Assembly (NCBI GenBank): GCA_039592335.1
Contig: JBDHBX010000003.1
Location: forward strand, 124,001-188,000
Source of the DNA: WVYX01 sp039592335
Lineage (GTDB): Bacteria > Gemmatimonadota > Gemmatimonadetes > Gemmatimonadales > GWC2-71-9
Reading direction: 5' to 3'
DNA: 64,000 nt
Shown: positions 43,381-50,533 of the stretch, one piece after another
Position numbering within the stretch: the stretch's first letter is position 1
How the letters are laid out: each line of letters begins with the position of its first letter
Program-made: the position numbers and the translations under genes
The notes under the pieces: generated by a model
What the model was told of the DNA's origin: nothing
The model's input: only the letters and a program-made list of their open reading frames with translations
The model's database searches: none

Positions 43381-43506
43381 TCATTCCCCCTCGGTCGCAA
43401 TCTGACACGTCTGACAATATTTGGTAAGTTCCTCGCCGTTCAGGCAGGCTGCGCCGGTGTGGCGGCGCACGACGTAAGTCGTTACCCCATAGCACGTTTC
43501 GTCCAT
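43381..43506 (-). CDS. Possible 41-aa cysteine-rich protein
   Basis: A short frame starting MDETCYGVTTYVV and ending KYCQTCQIATEGE, with four cysteines in all including a CxxC pair. The ATG at 43506 has AGGTGG five bases upstream, and the stop lies seven bases before the activator ATG, which would suit an operon. GC content is lower than in neighbours. No family is recognised. It could bind a metal and sense for the downstream activator, but this is speculation and the frame may be non-coding. Confidence 0.35.
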   Translation of the reverse strand: MDETCYGVTTYVVRRHTGAACLNGEELTKYCQTCQIATEGE

Positions 43507-43662
43507 CAGCACCACCTGGGAACCCGACCGGACCCAGCCACGTTCTCGTATCCAACCACGACGTGTTGGGCGGCCTCGCGGCCCTGTGAGGTTCTCGCTG
43601 GAGGGGTGAGCGAGCATCCACTGCTCGGCCTGACGCGTCGCGGCTTTTCCTCCCCGACCGAA

Positions 43663-43691
43663 AGAGGCGGCCTCCAACGGAGGCCGCCTCT
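43663..43691 (-). terminator. Terminator of the MFS transporter gene
   Basis: A 13-pair perfect stem (GAGGCGGCCTCC arm) with loop AAC on the plus strand; read on the minus strand it is followed by CTCTTTC. It lies 33 bases past the MFS stop at 43724. Confidence 0.7.
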
Positions 43692-43723
43692 CGCGTTTGG
43701 ATGCGCTCGGCGTGTCTCGCCGA

Positions 43724-45061
43724 TCACTCCTCCCGGGCCTTCGCCCGTGCCACCGCTTCCGCTTCCAGGGTCGACCTCACCGTGATGGTCTCCAGCCCGT
43801 GGGCCTTGGGACCGGTCTCCTGCTTGCGCAGCATCACCGCAAAGAGGAACCCGAGAACGCCCAACACCGAGAAGATCCACATGCCGGCGGCGTAGCCGCC
43901 CGGGTTGGCGGCGCTCGCCTCGAAGGCGTCGTTCGTCCTGCCGATGAGCCAGTTCATCCCCGCAACACCGATCTGCTGCACCAGCGTCATCACGGCGTAC
44001 CCGGTCCCGAGCCGGTTCTCGGGCACGATGTACGCGACGGCCGGCCACATCACCGCGGGAATGAGGGAGAATGCGAGGCCCATCATCACGACCGGCACGC
44101 CCAGCGGCACGAGCTGGTACGCCATCATCAAGTACACCGGCATGAGCAGGAACGAGCCCGCGGCCATGAACAGCGCACGCTTGCCGAACCGGTCCACCAG
44201 GAGGCCGAACAGCGGCGTCGCGATCATGGCGGAGAGCGGCAGGATGCTGTTCAAGCCACCGGCGCCCTCACGCGTGAGACCGTGGCCCTCGATGAAGAAC
44301 TTGATGGCGAAGCTGCGGAACGGGAAGATCGCCGAGTAGAAGGTCACACAGAGCAGCACCACCAACCAGAACGACCGGTCGAAGCGGAACATGTCCTTCA
44401 CGACGAGCCGGTCGATCTCGCCCCGCTCGCCCAGCGCGTAGCGCCGCCGGGCCCCCGTTTCCATCACGCCGTAGCCGATGGCCGGGACCACGCACAGCAG
44501 GCTCAGCACCGCAGCCACGATCAGCGGCCCCTGCCAGCCCGTGTAGGCGAAACCCGCCCAGCTGGGGGAGTTGTCGGCCGCGACCTGCCCCAGCCGCGCG
44601 AAGGTGAGGTTCAGCCCGAAGGCGAAACTCAGCTCCTTCCCCTTGAACCATTTGGCGAGCGCGGTCGTGATCGCCACGATGAGCGGCTCGGAGCCGATGC
44701 CGAGCAGGAAGCGGGCCGACAGCATGACCGACAGCTCGCCCGAGACGGCATTGAGAATCGCCGCGACGGTGCACAGGGCGCCGAAGAAGATGATGGAGAT
44801 AACCGTACCGAACCGGTCGATCACGACACCGCCGATGAGCAGCACGATCACCGCGGCGATGCTGTACACCGAGTAGAGCTGGCCGATGTTCTCGTCGCTG
44901 AACCCCAGGTCGGCCTTGAGAATGTCGGCGATGGGCGCAACGGAATCGTAGACGTAGTAATTCCCGAACATCGCAAGGCTGACGACGACCAGCACCGCCC
45001 AGCGATAGAGCGTCGGCGGCGGTGGGCGCACCACGTCTGCGGCGGCTCGAGGTTCGGTCAT
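43724..45061 (-). CDS. MFS transporter, MFSD1-like
   Basis: A 445-aa permease with twelve predicted helices. The first helices (YRWAVLVVVSLAMFGNYYVYDSVAPI, YSVYSIAAVIVLLIGGVVIDRFG) and the loop DRFGT are major-facilitator features. The sequence resembles the MFSD1 group, whose animal member exports dipeptides from lysosomes. Substrate here is unknown. A hairpin terminator follows the gene. The 116 bases upstream, up to thiI, hold nothing else I can identify. Confidence 0.85.
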   Translation of the reverse strand: MTEPRAAADVVRPPPPTLYRWAVLVVVSLAMFGNYYVYDSVAPIADILKADLGFSDENIGQLYSVYSIAAVIVLLIGGVVIDRFGTVISIIFFGALCTVAAILNAVSGELSVMLSARFLLGIGSEPLIVAITTALAKWFKGKELSFAFGLNLTFARLGQVAADNSPSWAGFAYTGWQGPLIVAAVLSLLCVVPAIGYGVMETGARRRYALGERGEIDRLVVKDMFRFDRSFWLVVLLCVTFYSAIFPFRSFAIKFFIEGHGLTREGAGGLNSILPLSAMIATPLFGLLVDRFGKRALFMAAGSFLLMPVYLMMAYQLVPLGVPVVMMGLAFSLIPAVMWPAVAYIVPENRLGTGYAVMTLVQQIGVAGMNWLIGRTNDAFEASAANPGGYAAGMWIFSVLGVLGFLFAVMLRKQETGPKAHGLETITVRSTLEAEAVARAKAREE

Positions 45062-45177
45062 GCGCGCGATCCTTTGGGCGTCGACACCGGTTTCTGACAG
45101 ACGAGAAGTGTTGGGAGGTGATGCGGGCCCAAGTATGGGCCGGCGGCCGCGCGAGCGCCAGCCGCGGGCCAGCTCCC

Positions 45178-46668
45178 TCAGACCGTGACGGGGAGACCCT
45201 GCTCTCGCGCGTACCGCATCAGTTGGCGCACCCCGCCCTTGAACGAATAGGCCTCGTAGCCCTCCCGCTGCATGACTTCGGCGACGTAGGCGGTCTGCAC
45301 GCCAAAGCTGCAGTAGAGTACGTAGGTCCTGGTCTTGTCCAGGCTCTTGAAGTGCGCCGCCAGATCGGTGATGTCGCGCTGTTCGGCGCCGGGATAGTGC
45401 CAGTGCTGGAAGTGGTGGGGCTCGCGACAGTCAAAGACCACGGCACCGTCGAGGATCTCCGCGGCGAAGAGGTAGGGCTGGACCAGATCCACATCCTGAA
45501 GCGCCCGTAGATCCAGCGTCTTCCGCTCAGCGACCGCATGCTGCAGCAAGGAGAGGTCGACGTGTGATTCCTCGTCGCGCGCCGCGGCCGGCTTCGCATG
45601 CGTCACCGGCCGGTCGGGCAGAATGGCGCAGTACTCCCGCACGTGCGCGCTCAGCACGGCCGTGCCGATCCGCTCGGCCAGCGCGATGATCTCGAGCTTG
45701 TCGAGCCCGAGCAACGGCCGGAACACGGGCAGCGAGGCCACCTCATCGATGGCGCGCAGGTTTCCCAGGGTCTGCGAGGAGACCTGCCCCACCGCCTCCC
45801 CGGTGATCACGGCCTCGCCTCGGATGTCCTGCGCGACCGCCTCACCGGCGCGATACATGAGCCGTTTGAGCACGACCTGCCAGTACTTCGGCTGGACCTC
45901 CTCTTTGAGGTCGTCCACCACGGGCACGAATTCCACCACGTGGATGCGCGGCTGATCCCCGAAGCTCCACTCGTCGGCCAGGATCTTGGCCACCGACACC
46001 ACGGCGCGCTCGTACGCCTCCCCACCGAGGTTGCAGAACACGTAGTCGAGGGAGATGCCGCGTTTGAGCATGAGCCACGCAGCCACCGCCGAGTCGAACC
46101 CGCCGGAAATGAGGCACACGGCCTTCCCCTCGACGCCGAGCGGAAGCCCCCCGGCCCCTGGCTCCCGGCCACTGTAGAGGAAGGCCTCCTCGTCGCGCAC
46201 TTCCACCGCAACGGTAACGTCGGGATGATCGAGGTCGACCGACGCGGCATGGCGGTCCAGCGCGGCGCCGAGCCGCACCTTGATGTCTTGCGCGGTGAAC
46301 GGATGCGTACCGACGCGGCGCGCGCGCACCGCGAATTTCCGGTCCCGCACCCGATCGGCGAACAGCGACTCGCCGGCGCGCACGATCTCGTCGAGGTCGG
46401 CGGCCAGCCGCGCCTCGACCTCGGACACGCTGCTCACCCCGAACACCGCCGCTAGGCGCTTGAGCGCGGAGCGATCGGACGCCTCCACCAGAATGCGGCT
46501 CCAGCGCGCGTCGATTCGGGAATCGATGTTGGCGGCGGCGAGCGCATCGCGCATGTTGTGCACGAGCCGCTGCTGAAAGCGTCGGCGGGTCCTGCGCGCC
46601 TTGGTGGCGACTTCGGGCGCCACGCGAACCAGGAAGAGCGTGTAGTCAGGCGTCGCCTTCGACGTCAT
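45178..46668 (-). CDS. thiI: tRNA 4-thiouridine synthase ThiI with rhodanese domain
   Basis: A 496-aa enzyme that thiolates U8 of tRNA and can feed sulfur to thiamine. A ferredoxin-like/THUMP region covers about 1-170 and the PP-loop is LISGGFDSAVAAWL. HVREYCAILPDRPVTHA holds the cysteine that partners with the rhodanese cysteine. A C-terminal rhodanese domain (about 395-496) has DCREPHHFQHWHYPGA and its active Cys in YCSFGVQTAYV. The fusion is the enterobacterial form; many other bacteria lack the rhodanese part. Confidence 0.93.
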   Translation of the reverse strand: MTSKATPDYTLFLVRVAPEVATKARRTRRRFQQRLVHNMRDALAAANIDSRIDARWSRILVEASDRSALKRLAAVFGVSSVSEVEARLAADLDEIVRAGESLFADRVRDRKFAVRARRVGTHPFTAQDIKVRLGAALDRHAASVDLDHPDVTVAVEVRDEEAFLYSGREPGAGGLPLGVEGKAVCLISGGFDSAVAAWLMLKRGISLDYVFCNLGGEAYERAVVSVAKILADEWSFGDQPRIHVVEFVPVVDDLKEEVQPKYWQVVLKRLMYRAGEAVAQDIRGEAVITGEAVGQVSSQTLGNLRAIDEVASLPVFRPLLGLDKLEIIALAERIGTAVLSAHVREYCAILPDRPVTHAKPAAARDEESHVDLSLLQHAVAERKTLDLRALQDVDLVQPYLFAAEILDGAVVFDCREPHHFQHWHYPGAEQRDITDLAAHFKSLDKTRTYVLYCSFGVQTAYVAEVMQREGYEAYSFKGGVRQLMRYAREQGLPVTV

Positions 46669-46719
46669 GTACCGAAGGTACGCTGCGTCTGGGGGGATTC
46701 CAAGCGAGGTGCGAAGGGC

Positions 46720-47187
46720 TTACGGGCCCGCGAAGATCGCGCTGATCCGCCGCGCTCGATAGTCGAAGATCGCGTCGAGCTGCCGCCGCACCATGATGGC
46801 GTGTGCCGCCAGCCCCATCGGCCCGAGCGGCAGCGCGTACTCGACGCGGTCCGACACCTGGACGCCTTCGACCACGGGGCGGAAGGTGTGCAGGTGATAC
46901 CACGACTTGTACGGCCCCACCACCATTTCGTCGGCGAAGCACACGTTCGAAACGAAGCGGTCGATGCGCGACTCCCACCGCATCGGGAGACCGAGCCAGC
47001 GGATGCGGTAGCGAATGCGTGTGCCCTCGCGAACGGCCGCATCGGACGCCCACTGCACCTGGAAGTTGAGCCACGAGGGGGTGATCTCGGCGAGGTTACG
47101 CGGGTTCTGGAAGAACGCGAAGACATCGTCGAGGTCGGCCGGCACGATCTGGGTGCGCGACAGCACGAACCGCTTGCCGTTCTTCAT
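46720..47187 (-). CDS. SRPBCC family (START-like) protein
   Basis: A 155-aa protein of the polyketide-cyclase/SRPBCC fold. RTQIVPADLDDVFAFFQNPRNLAEITPSWLNFQV is the characteristic opening helix-strand unit, followed by YRIRWLGLPMRWESRI and HTFRPVVEGVQVSDRVEYALP. Members bind hydrophobic ligands. It overlaps the photolyase stop by four bases (ATGA), and SRPBCC genes are frequent companions of photolyase genes. A link to light protection is inference from context. Confidence 0.85.
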   Translation of the reverse strand: MKNGKRFVLSRTQIVPADLDDVFAFFQNPRNLAEITPSWLNFQVQWASDAAVREGTRIRYRIRWLGLPMRWESRIDRFVSNVCFADEMVVGPYKSWYHLHTFRPVVEGVQVSDRVEYALPLGPMGLAAHAIMVRRQLDAIFDYRARRISAIFAGP

Positions 47188-48662
47188 GGCGCCAGCGCCT
47201 CTGCGCCGTAGCGCTCGAGATACGGCCGCACACGCAGCTTGCGCGCCGTGTTCTGCGAGCTCATGTAGCGCACATTGCCGAACACCGGCCGCTCCGGCCC
47301 CCAGGCGCGATCGTAGCGGCCCAGCACCCAGAAGATCCCCGAGTACGAGTTCGGATCGCGACCGTCCAGCGCATACTTGTTGTTGAGCTCGACCATGAAG
47401 TGCAGCGCCTCCTCGGGCGAGGCCGACCACTCCAGGATCTTCTTGCCCCACAGCATGCGCAGGTAGTTGTGCACCTGCCCCTCGCGCAGCAGCTGGCGCT
47501 GCGCCGCGTTCCACAACTCGTCGTGCGTGGCCGCCGTTTCGAACGCGGCGAGGTCGTAGCGGTATTCCCGCGGATCGCTGGCGTGGTCCGCCAGCGTCCG
47601 CCGAGCCCACTCCGGCAAGGAGTCGTAGCGGTCGTAGTCGGAGCGAAACGCGCACATGTTGTATCCCAGCTCGCGCCACGTGACCAGCTGATCCACGAAG
47701 GCGGTGGCGCTCTCTCGCATGCCCCACCCGGCACGGCCGCCCCTCGCCTCCGGCCTCAGCTCGTCGGGTGTCCACCCCTCGGTGTCCGCCACCCGCGCGA
47801 ACAGCTCGTGGACGCCCAGGTGACCGAAGTGGAGGTACGGCGAGAGACCGCTGGTGCCCGGCTCACCGAGCTCGTTACGGCACTCCGCATAGTGCGGGAG
47901 CCGCTCGACGAGAAACCGGTCGACGGCCTCGAACGCGGCGCGGGGACCGCCCCGCAGCGCGGCCGGCGGCACGGCGTGATCGACCGGCAGCGCCGTCAGG
48001 GCCGCGGGCTCAACCGCCAGCAGCGCGGGAGGGGCCGCTGGCCAGCAATCGGTCACGGCCCGATCGACACCGCCGAAGCGCGGTGCGTCGAGCGCCGCCA
48101 CCGGATCCTCGAGCGGCCAATCCACGAGATGCTCTGAAAGCTCGCGGTGCAGAAAGCGGCGGAACTGATGCGCGGTCCCGAAGGCCCGGGGCGCTGCCCC
48201 GAGGGGGAGGAGCCCGTTGGCGTCCACGGCCTCGAGTTGGACAGGCACCCGCAAGGCAGCGGTGTCGAGCATGCGCGGGAGGAAGAACGCCGGGTTATCG
48301 TCGGTCACGATCACGGCGGCCGACCGCGCCAGGGTCTCCAACAGGCCCTTCCCCGCTCCCGGCTCCGGCTCGACGTAGGGAAGATAGCCGACCGGCCGCC
48401 CCGCGAGGGAAGCGGCGTGGTCCGCCATGCCCTGCAGTGCGAACGCGTGGAAGCGCTCGCTGGCCCAGGGGTAGTCCGCACGGAGCGCTTCCAGCACGAG
48501 CAGCGGCTGGCGAAGCTCGTTGGCCCACTCCACCGCCCGCTCGAGAGCGTAGTTCGCGGTGAGCCGCCGGTGTGCGGTCATCCAGTACAGCACAAACCGG
48601 CCTGCGCGGCGCGGCGATGCGTCGTTGGCAGCTCGGATGCGGATACCGGGAACGGGGCTCAT
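47184..48662 (-). CDS. phr: Class II cyclobutane pyrimidine dimer photolyase
   Basis: A 492-aa flavoprotein that repairs UV pyrimidine dimers using blue light. The class II pattern is seen in WMTAHRRLTANYALERAVEWAN and the FAD/DNA region RQLLREGQVHNYLRMLWGKKILEW, with SPYLHFGHLGVHELF upstream. I chose the ATG at 48662 with AAAGG close upstream; the longer frame to 48698 adds twelve residues. The gene is divergent from, and one gene away from, the CarH-type photoreceptor, consistent with light-induced expression. Confidence 0.93.
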   Translation of the reverse strand: MSPVPGIRIRAANDASPRRAGRFVLYWMTAHRRLTANYALERAVEWANELRQPLLVLEALRADYPWASERFHAFALQGMADHAASLAGRPVGYLPYVEPEPGAGKGLLETLARSAAVIVTDDNPAFFLPRMLDTAALRVPVQLEAVDANGLLPLGAAPRAFGTAHQFRRFLHRELSEHLVDWPLEDPVAALDAPRFGGVDRAVTDCWPAAPPALLAVEPAALTALPVDHAVPPAALRGGPRAAFEAVDRFLVERLPHYAECRNELGEPGTSGLSPYLHFGHLGVHELFARVADTEGWTPDELRPEARGGRAGWGMRESATAFVDQLVTWRELGYNMCAFRSDYDRYDSLPEWARRTLADHASDPREYRYDLAAFETAATHDELWNAAQRQLLREGQVHNYLRMLWGKKILEWSASPEEALHFMVELNNKYALDGRDPNSYSGIFWVLGRYDRAWGPERPVFGNVRYMSSQNTARKLRVRPYLERYGAEALAP

Positions 48663-48718
48663 GGACCTTTCGGGGGCGCCGCCGGAGGGCGACGCCACGA
48701 GACGAGTGCAGGTGAAAC

Positions 48719-48748
48719 GAGGGGCCGGCGGATCAGCGCCGACCCCTC
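48719..48748 (-). terminator. Terminator after the fasciclin gene
   Basis: A 12-pair stem with one mismatch, arms GAGGGGCCGGCG and CGCCGACCCCTC, loop GATCAG. On the minus strand it is followed by GTTTC. It lies 14 bases after the fasciclin stop and may reduce, not abolish, read-through into phr. Confidence 0.6.
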
Positions 48749-48761
48749 CTCAACCATCAGG

Positions 48762-49271
48762 CTACCACTCGGGCAAGATCACCGTGTCGATCACGTGAAT
48801 CACGCCGTTCGAGGCCTCCACGTCGGCCTTTACCACCTTGGCATCGTTCACGTAGACCGAGCCGTACTTTACCTTGATCTTCACGTCGTGGCCATTCACC
48901 GTCGTCGCGCGGTCGAGCTCCACCGCCTGATCGGAGGTGACGCGGCCGGCCACCACGTGGTACGTCAAGATTGCGGTCAACTTCTCCTTGTCCTCGAGCA
49001 ACGCCTCGACGGTGCCCGCGGGCAGCTTAGCGAAGGCCTCGTCCGTCGGCGCAAATACCGTGAACGGGCCCTCGCCCTTGAGCGTCTCGACCAGGCCCGC
49101 GGCCTGAAGCGCTGCCGCCAGCGTGTTGAACGAGCCGGTGGCGACCGCCACGTCTACGATGTCGTCCGATGTGTAGCCGGCCGAGCTGCTCGAGTGCTTC
49201 ATCTGGGCCTGGGCCGAGCCGGCGACCAAGAGGCCGGCGGCGACCAGGGTAGTGAGGGTGCGGAACTGCAT
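48762..49271 (-). CDS. Secreted fasciclin (FAS1) domain protein
   Basis: A 169-aa protein with signal peptide (LVAAGLLVAGSAQAQ) and one FAS1 domain (ATGSFNTLAAALQAAGLVETLKGEGPFTVFAPTDEAF, LTYHVVAGRV, NGVIHVIDTVILP). FAS1 proteins mediate adhesion or bind small molecules; some are carotenoid-binding. The ATG at 49271 has GGAGG eight bases upstream; a longer frame to 49331 is unlikely. It lies 60 bases after the 31-aa frame behind the divergent promoter facing carH. Confidence 0.9.
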   Translation of the reverse strand: MQFRTLTTLVAAGLLVAGSAQAQMKHSSSSAGYTSDDIVDVAVATGSFNTLAAALQAAGLVETLKGEGPFTVFAPTDEAFAKLPAGTVEALLEDKEKLTAILTYHVVAGRVTSDQAVELDRATTVNGHDVKIKVKYGSVYVNDAKVVKADVEASNGVIHVIDTVILPEW

Positions 49272-49331
49272 GATGGGTGCCTCCAAGAAGTGATGGGTAA
49301 TGCGACTTGATCTATACGGAAGCCCGGCCAC

Positions 49332-49427
49332 CTAGCCGCGCGCTGGGGCGGAGAGCCGGCGGCGCTGGATCGCCCGCCACTGCAGGGCCTTGTACAGCAC
49401 TGCGGCGACGATGTCCAGCTTGTTCAT
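49332..49427 (-). CDS. Possible 31-aa peptide at the head of the fasciclin operon
   Basis: MNKLDIVAAVLYKALQWRAI begins a short frame ending RRLSAPARG. GAGGAGG lies about six bases before its ATG, a stronger site than most in the window, and the promoter TTGACA-17-TACATT sits 44 bases upstream. An amphipathic helix with a basic tail is predicted by eye. No family is known to me. It may be a leader peptide or a small membrane-associated protein. Confidence 0.5.
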   Translation of the reverse strand: MNKLDIVAAVLYKALQWRAIQRRRLSAPARG

Positions 49428-49470
49428 TCTGACCTCCTCGAAACGCTTGACTGTCCAACCGACGTCCAAG

Positions 49471-49499
49471 AATGTATGTGATAGTCTAGGGTTTGTCAA
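49471..49499 (-). promoter_or_regulatory. Promoter of the small ORF-fasciclin(-phr) operon
   Basis: On the minus strand TTGACA (49499-49494) and TACATT (49476-49471) are separated by 17 bases. The -35 box is one of the repeats of the candidate CarH operator, so binding there would block RNA polymerase. Confidence 0.65.
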
Positions 49500-49537
49500 G
49501 TGAATGTCTAACGTCATATGTTGACAAGACTTAGACA
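49483..49537. repeat. 11-bp repeat array, candidate CarH operator
   Basis: Plus strand has three 11-base units starting at 49483 (AGTCTAGGGTT), 49494 (TGTCAAGTGAA) and 49505 (TGTCTAACGTC), sharing (A/T)GTC(A/T)A. Minus strand has two units from 49537 (TGTCTAAGTCT) and 49526 (TGTCAACATAT). The result is TGTCAA-N5-TGTCTA-N10-TTGACA-N5-TAGACA, with one-turn spacing, overlapping both divergent promoters. Thermus CarH is known to contact tandem 11-bp repeats as a tetramer. Confidence 0.6.
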
Positions 49538-49549
49538 GAATGATACTTT
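49521..49549 (+). promoter_or_regulatory. Promoter of the CarH-type regulator gene
   Basis: TTGACA (49521-49526), 17 bases, TACTTT (49544-49549). The ATG at 49557 is seven bases past the -10 box and lacks a ribosome-binding site, so the mRNA is probably leaderless. A TAGACA operator unit lies between -35 and -10, implying autorepression. Confidence 0.6.
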
Positions 49550-49556
49550 ATCGGCC

Positions 49557-50501
49557 ATGAGCGCACCGACTGGAAACCGCGAGCCACGCCATCCGATCCG
49601 GGTGGTCTCCCTGCGAACCGGCCTGTCCCCGGATGTCCTGCGGGTCTGGGAGCGGCGCTACGGCGTGGTCACCCCGCAGCGCAGCGAGGGCGGACAGCGA
49701 CTGTATTCGGACGCCGACATCGAGCGCCTCGGCTTGCTGAATCGCGCCACCCAGGCCGGCCGAGCCATTCGGCAGGTGGCCGAGCTCCGCAACGAGGAGC
49801 TGGTCGCGCTGCTGGAGGAGGACGCCGCCGCCCGTGCCTCGGGCGCTTCGACGGCCCCCGGGACCCTCGGCGCAGCGCAGGACTACCTGGCCGGCGCGCT
49901 CACCGCGGTGGAGGCCCTGGACTCTGGACGGCTGCAGTTCGTGCTGAGGCAGGCCGTGTTCGGCCTGGGAGCCACGGACTTCGTGGATCACGTGCTCGCC
50001 CCCCTGCTCCGTCAGATCGGGGACCGTTGGCACCACGGCACGCTCACCCCAGCGCATGAGCACGCCGCGTCCGTCATCGTCAGGCGCACGCTCCAATGGA
50101 TGGAGGAGATCCTGGAGGTCCCCGGCTCGGCGCCGTTGATACTGGTGACGACGCCCGCCGGTGAGCGGCACGAGATGGGTGCCATTCTGGTGGGGGTGGT
50201 GGCTGGCACCGAGGGATGGCGCACGGTCCAGCTGGGACCCGACCTGCCTGCGGCCGACATCGCGGAGGCCGCGAGACAGGCCGGCGCCCACGCGGTGGCC
50301 GTGAGCAGCATCCGGGCAGACGATGCCGCGCGACTCCTGGCGGAACTCGAAGGACTACGAGCGGCGCTGCCCGACGGGGTGGAGCTGCTGGTCGGGGGAG
50401 CGGCGACCGCGCCGCTGAGCCGCCGGATCGAGGCGATGGGAGCGCGGTACCTGGCCGGCTTCGACGAGCTCAGGCAGTACCTGCAGGACCTGCAGCGCTA
50501 G
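49557..50501 (+). CDS. carH: CarH/LitR-type adenosylcobalamin-dependent photoreceptor repressor
   Basis: A 314-aa MerR-family repressor. The winged helix covers about 12-80 (IRVVSLRTGLSPDVLRVWERRYGVV). A helical bundle has the light-sensing motif W158-x9-E168-H169, with His159 directly after the Trp. The Rossmann B12 domain has E203-R-H205-x-x-G208, whose His is the lower cobalt ligand. These are exactly the residues defined in Thermus CarH, where light breaks the Co-C bond, the tetramer falls apart and DNA is released. I chose the ATG at 49557; the ATG at 49518 overlaps the -35 box. The divergent genes include a photolyase. Confidence 0.92.
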   Translation: MSAPTGNREPRHPIRVVSLRTGLSPDVLRVWERRYGVVTPQRSEGGQRLYSDADIERLGLLNRATQAGRAIRQVAELRNEELVALLEEDAAARASGASTAPGTLGAAQDYLAGALTAVEALDSGRLQFVLRQAVFGLGATDFVDHVLAPLLRQIGDRWHHGTLTPAHEHAASVIVRRTLQWMEEILEVPGSAPLILVTTPAGERHEMGAILVGVVAGTEGWRTVQLGPDLPAADIAEAARQAGAHAVAVSSIRADDAARLLAELEGLRAALPDGVELLVGGAATAPLSRRIEAMGARYLAGFDELRQYLQDLQR

Positions 50502-50533
50502 CTACCCACCCCCCGTGGGCACAGCTCGTCCTG

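Noticed and set aside
43400..43420. Direct repeat TCTGACA-CG-TCTGACA upstream of the sigma-54 activator as a binding site
   Set aside because: On the minus strand it encodes CQTCQ of the possible 41-aa protein, so the repeat follows from the codons; no second copy near the target promoter.
45178..46668. ThiI-rhodanese fusion as a novel architecture
   Set aside because: The same fusion is well known from enterobacterial ThiI.
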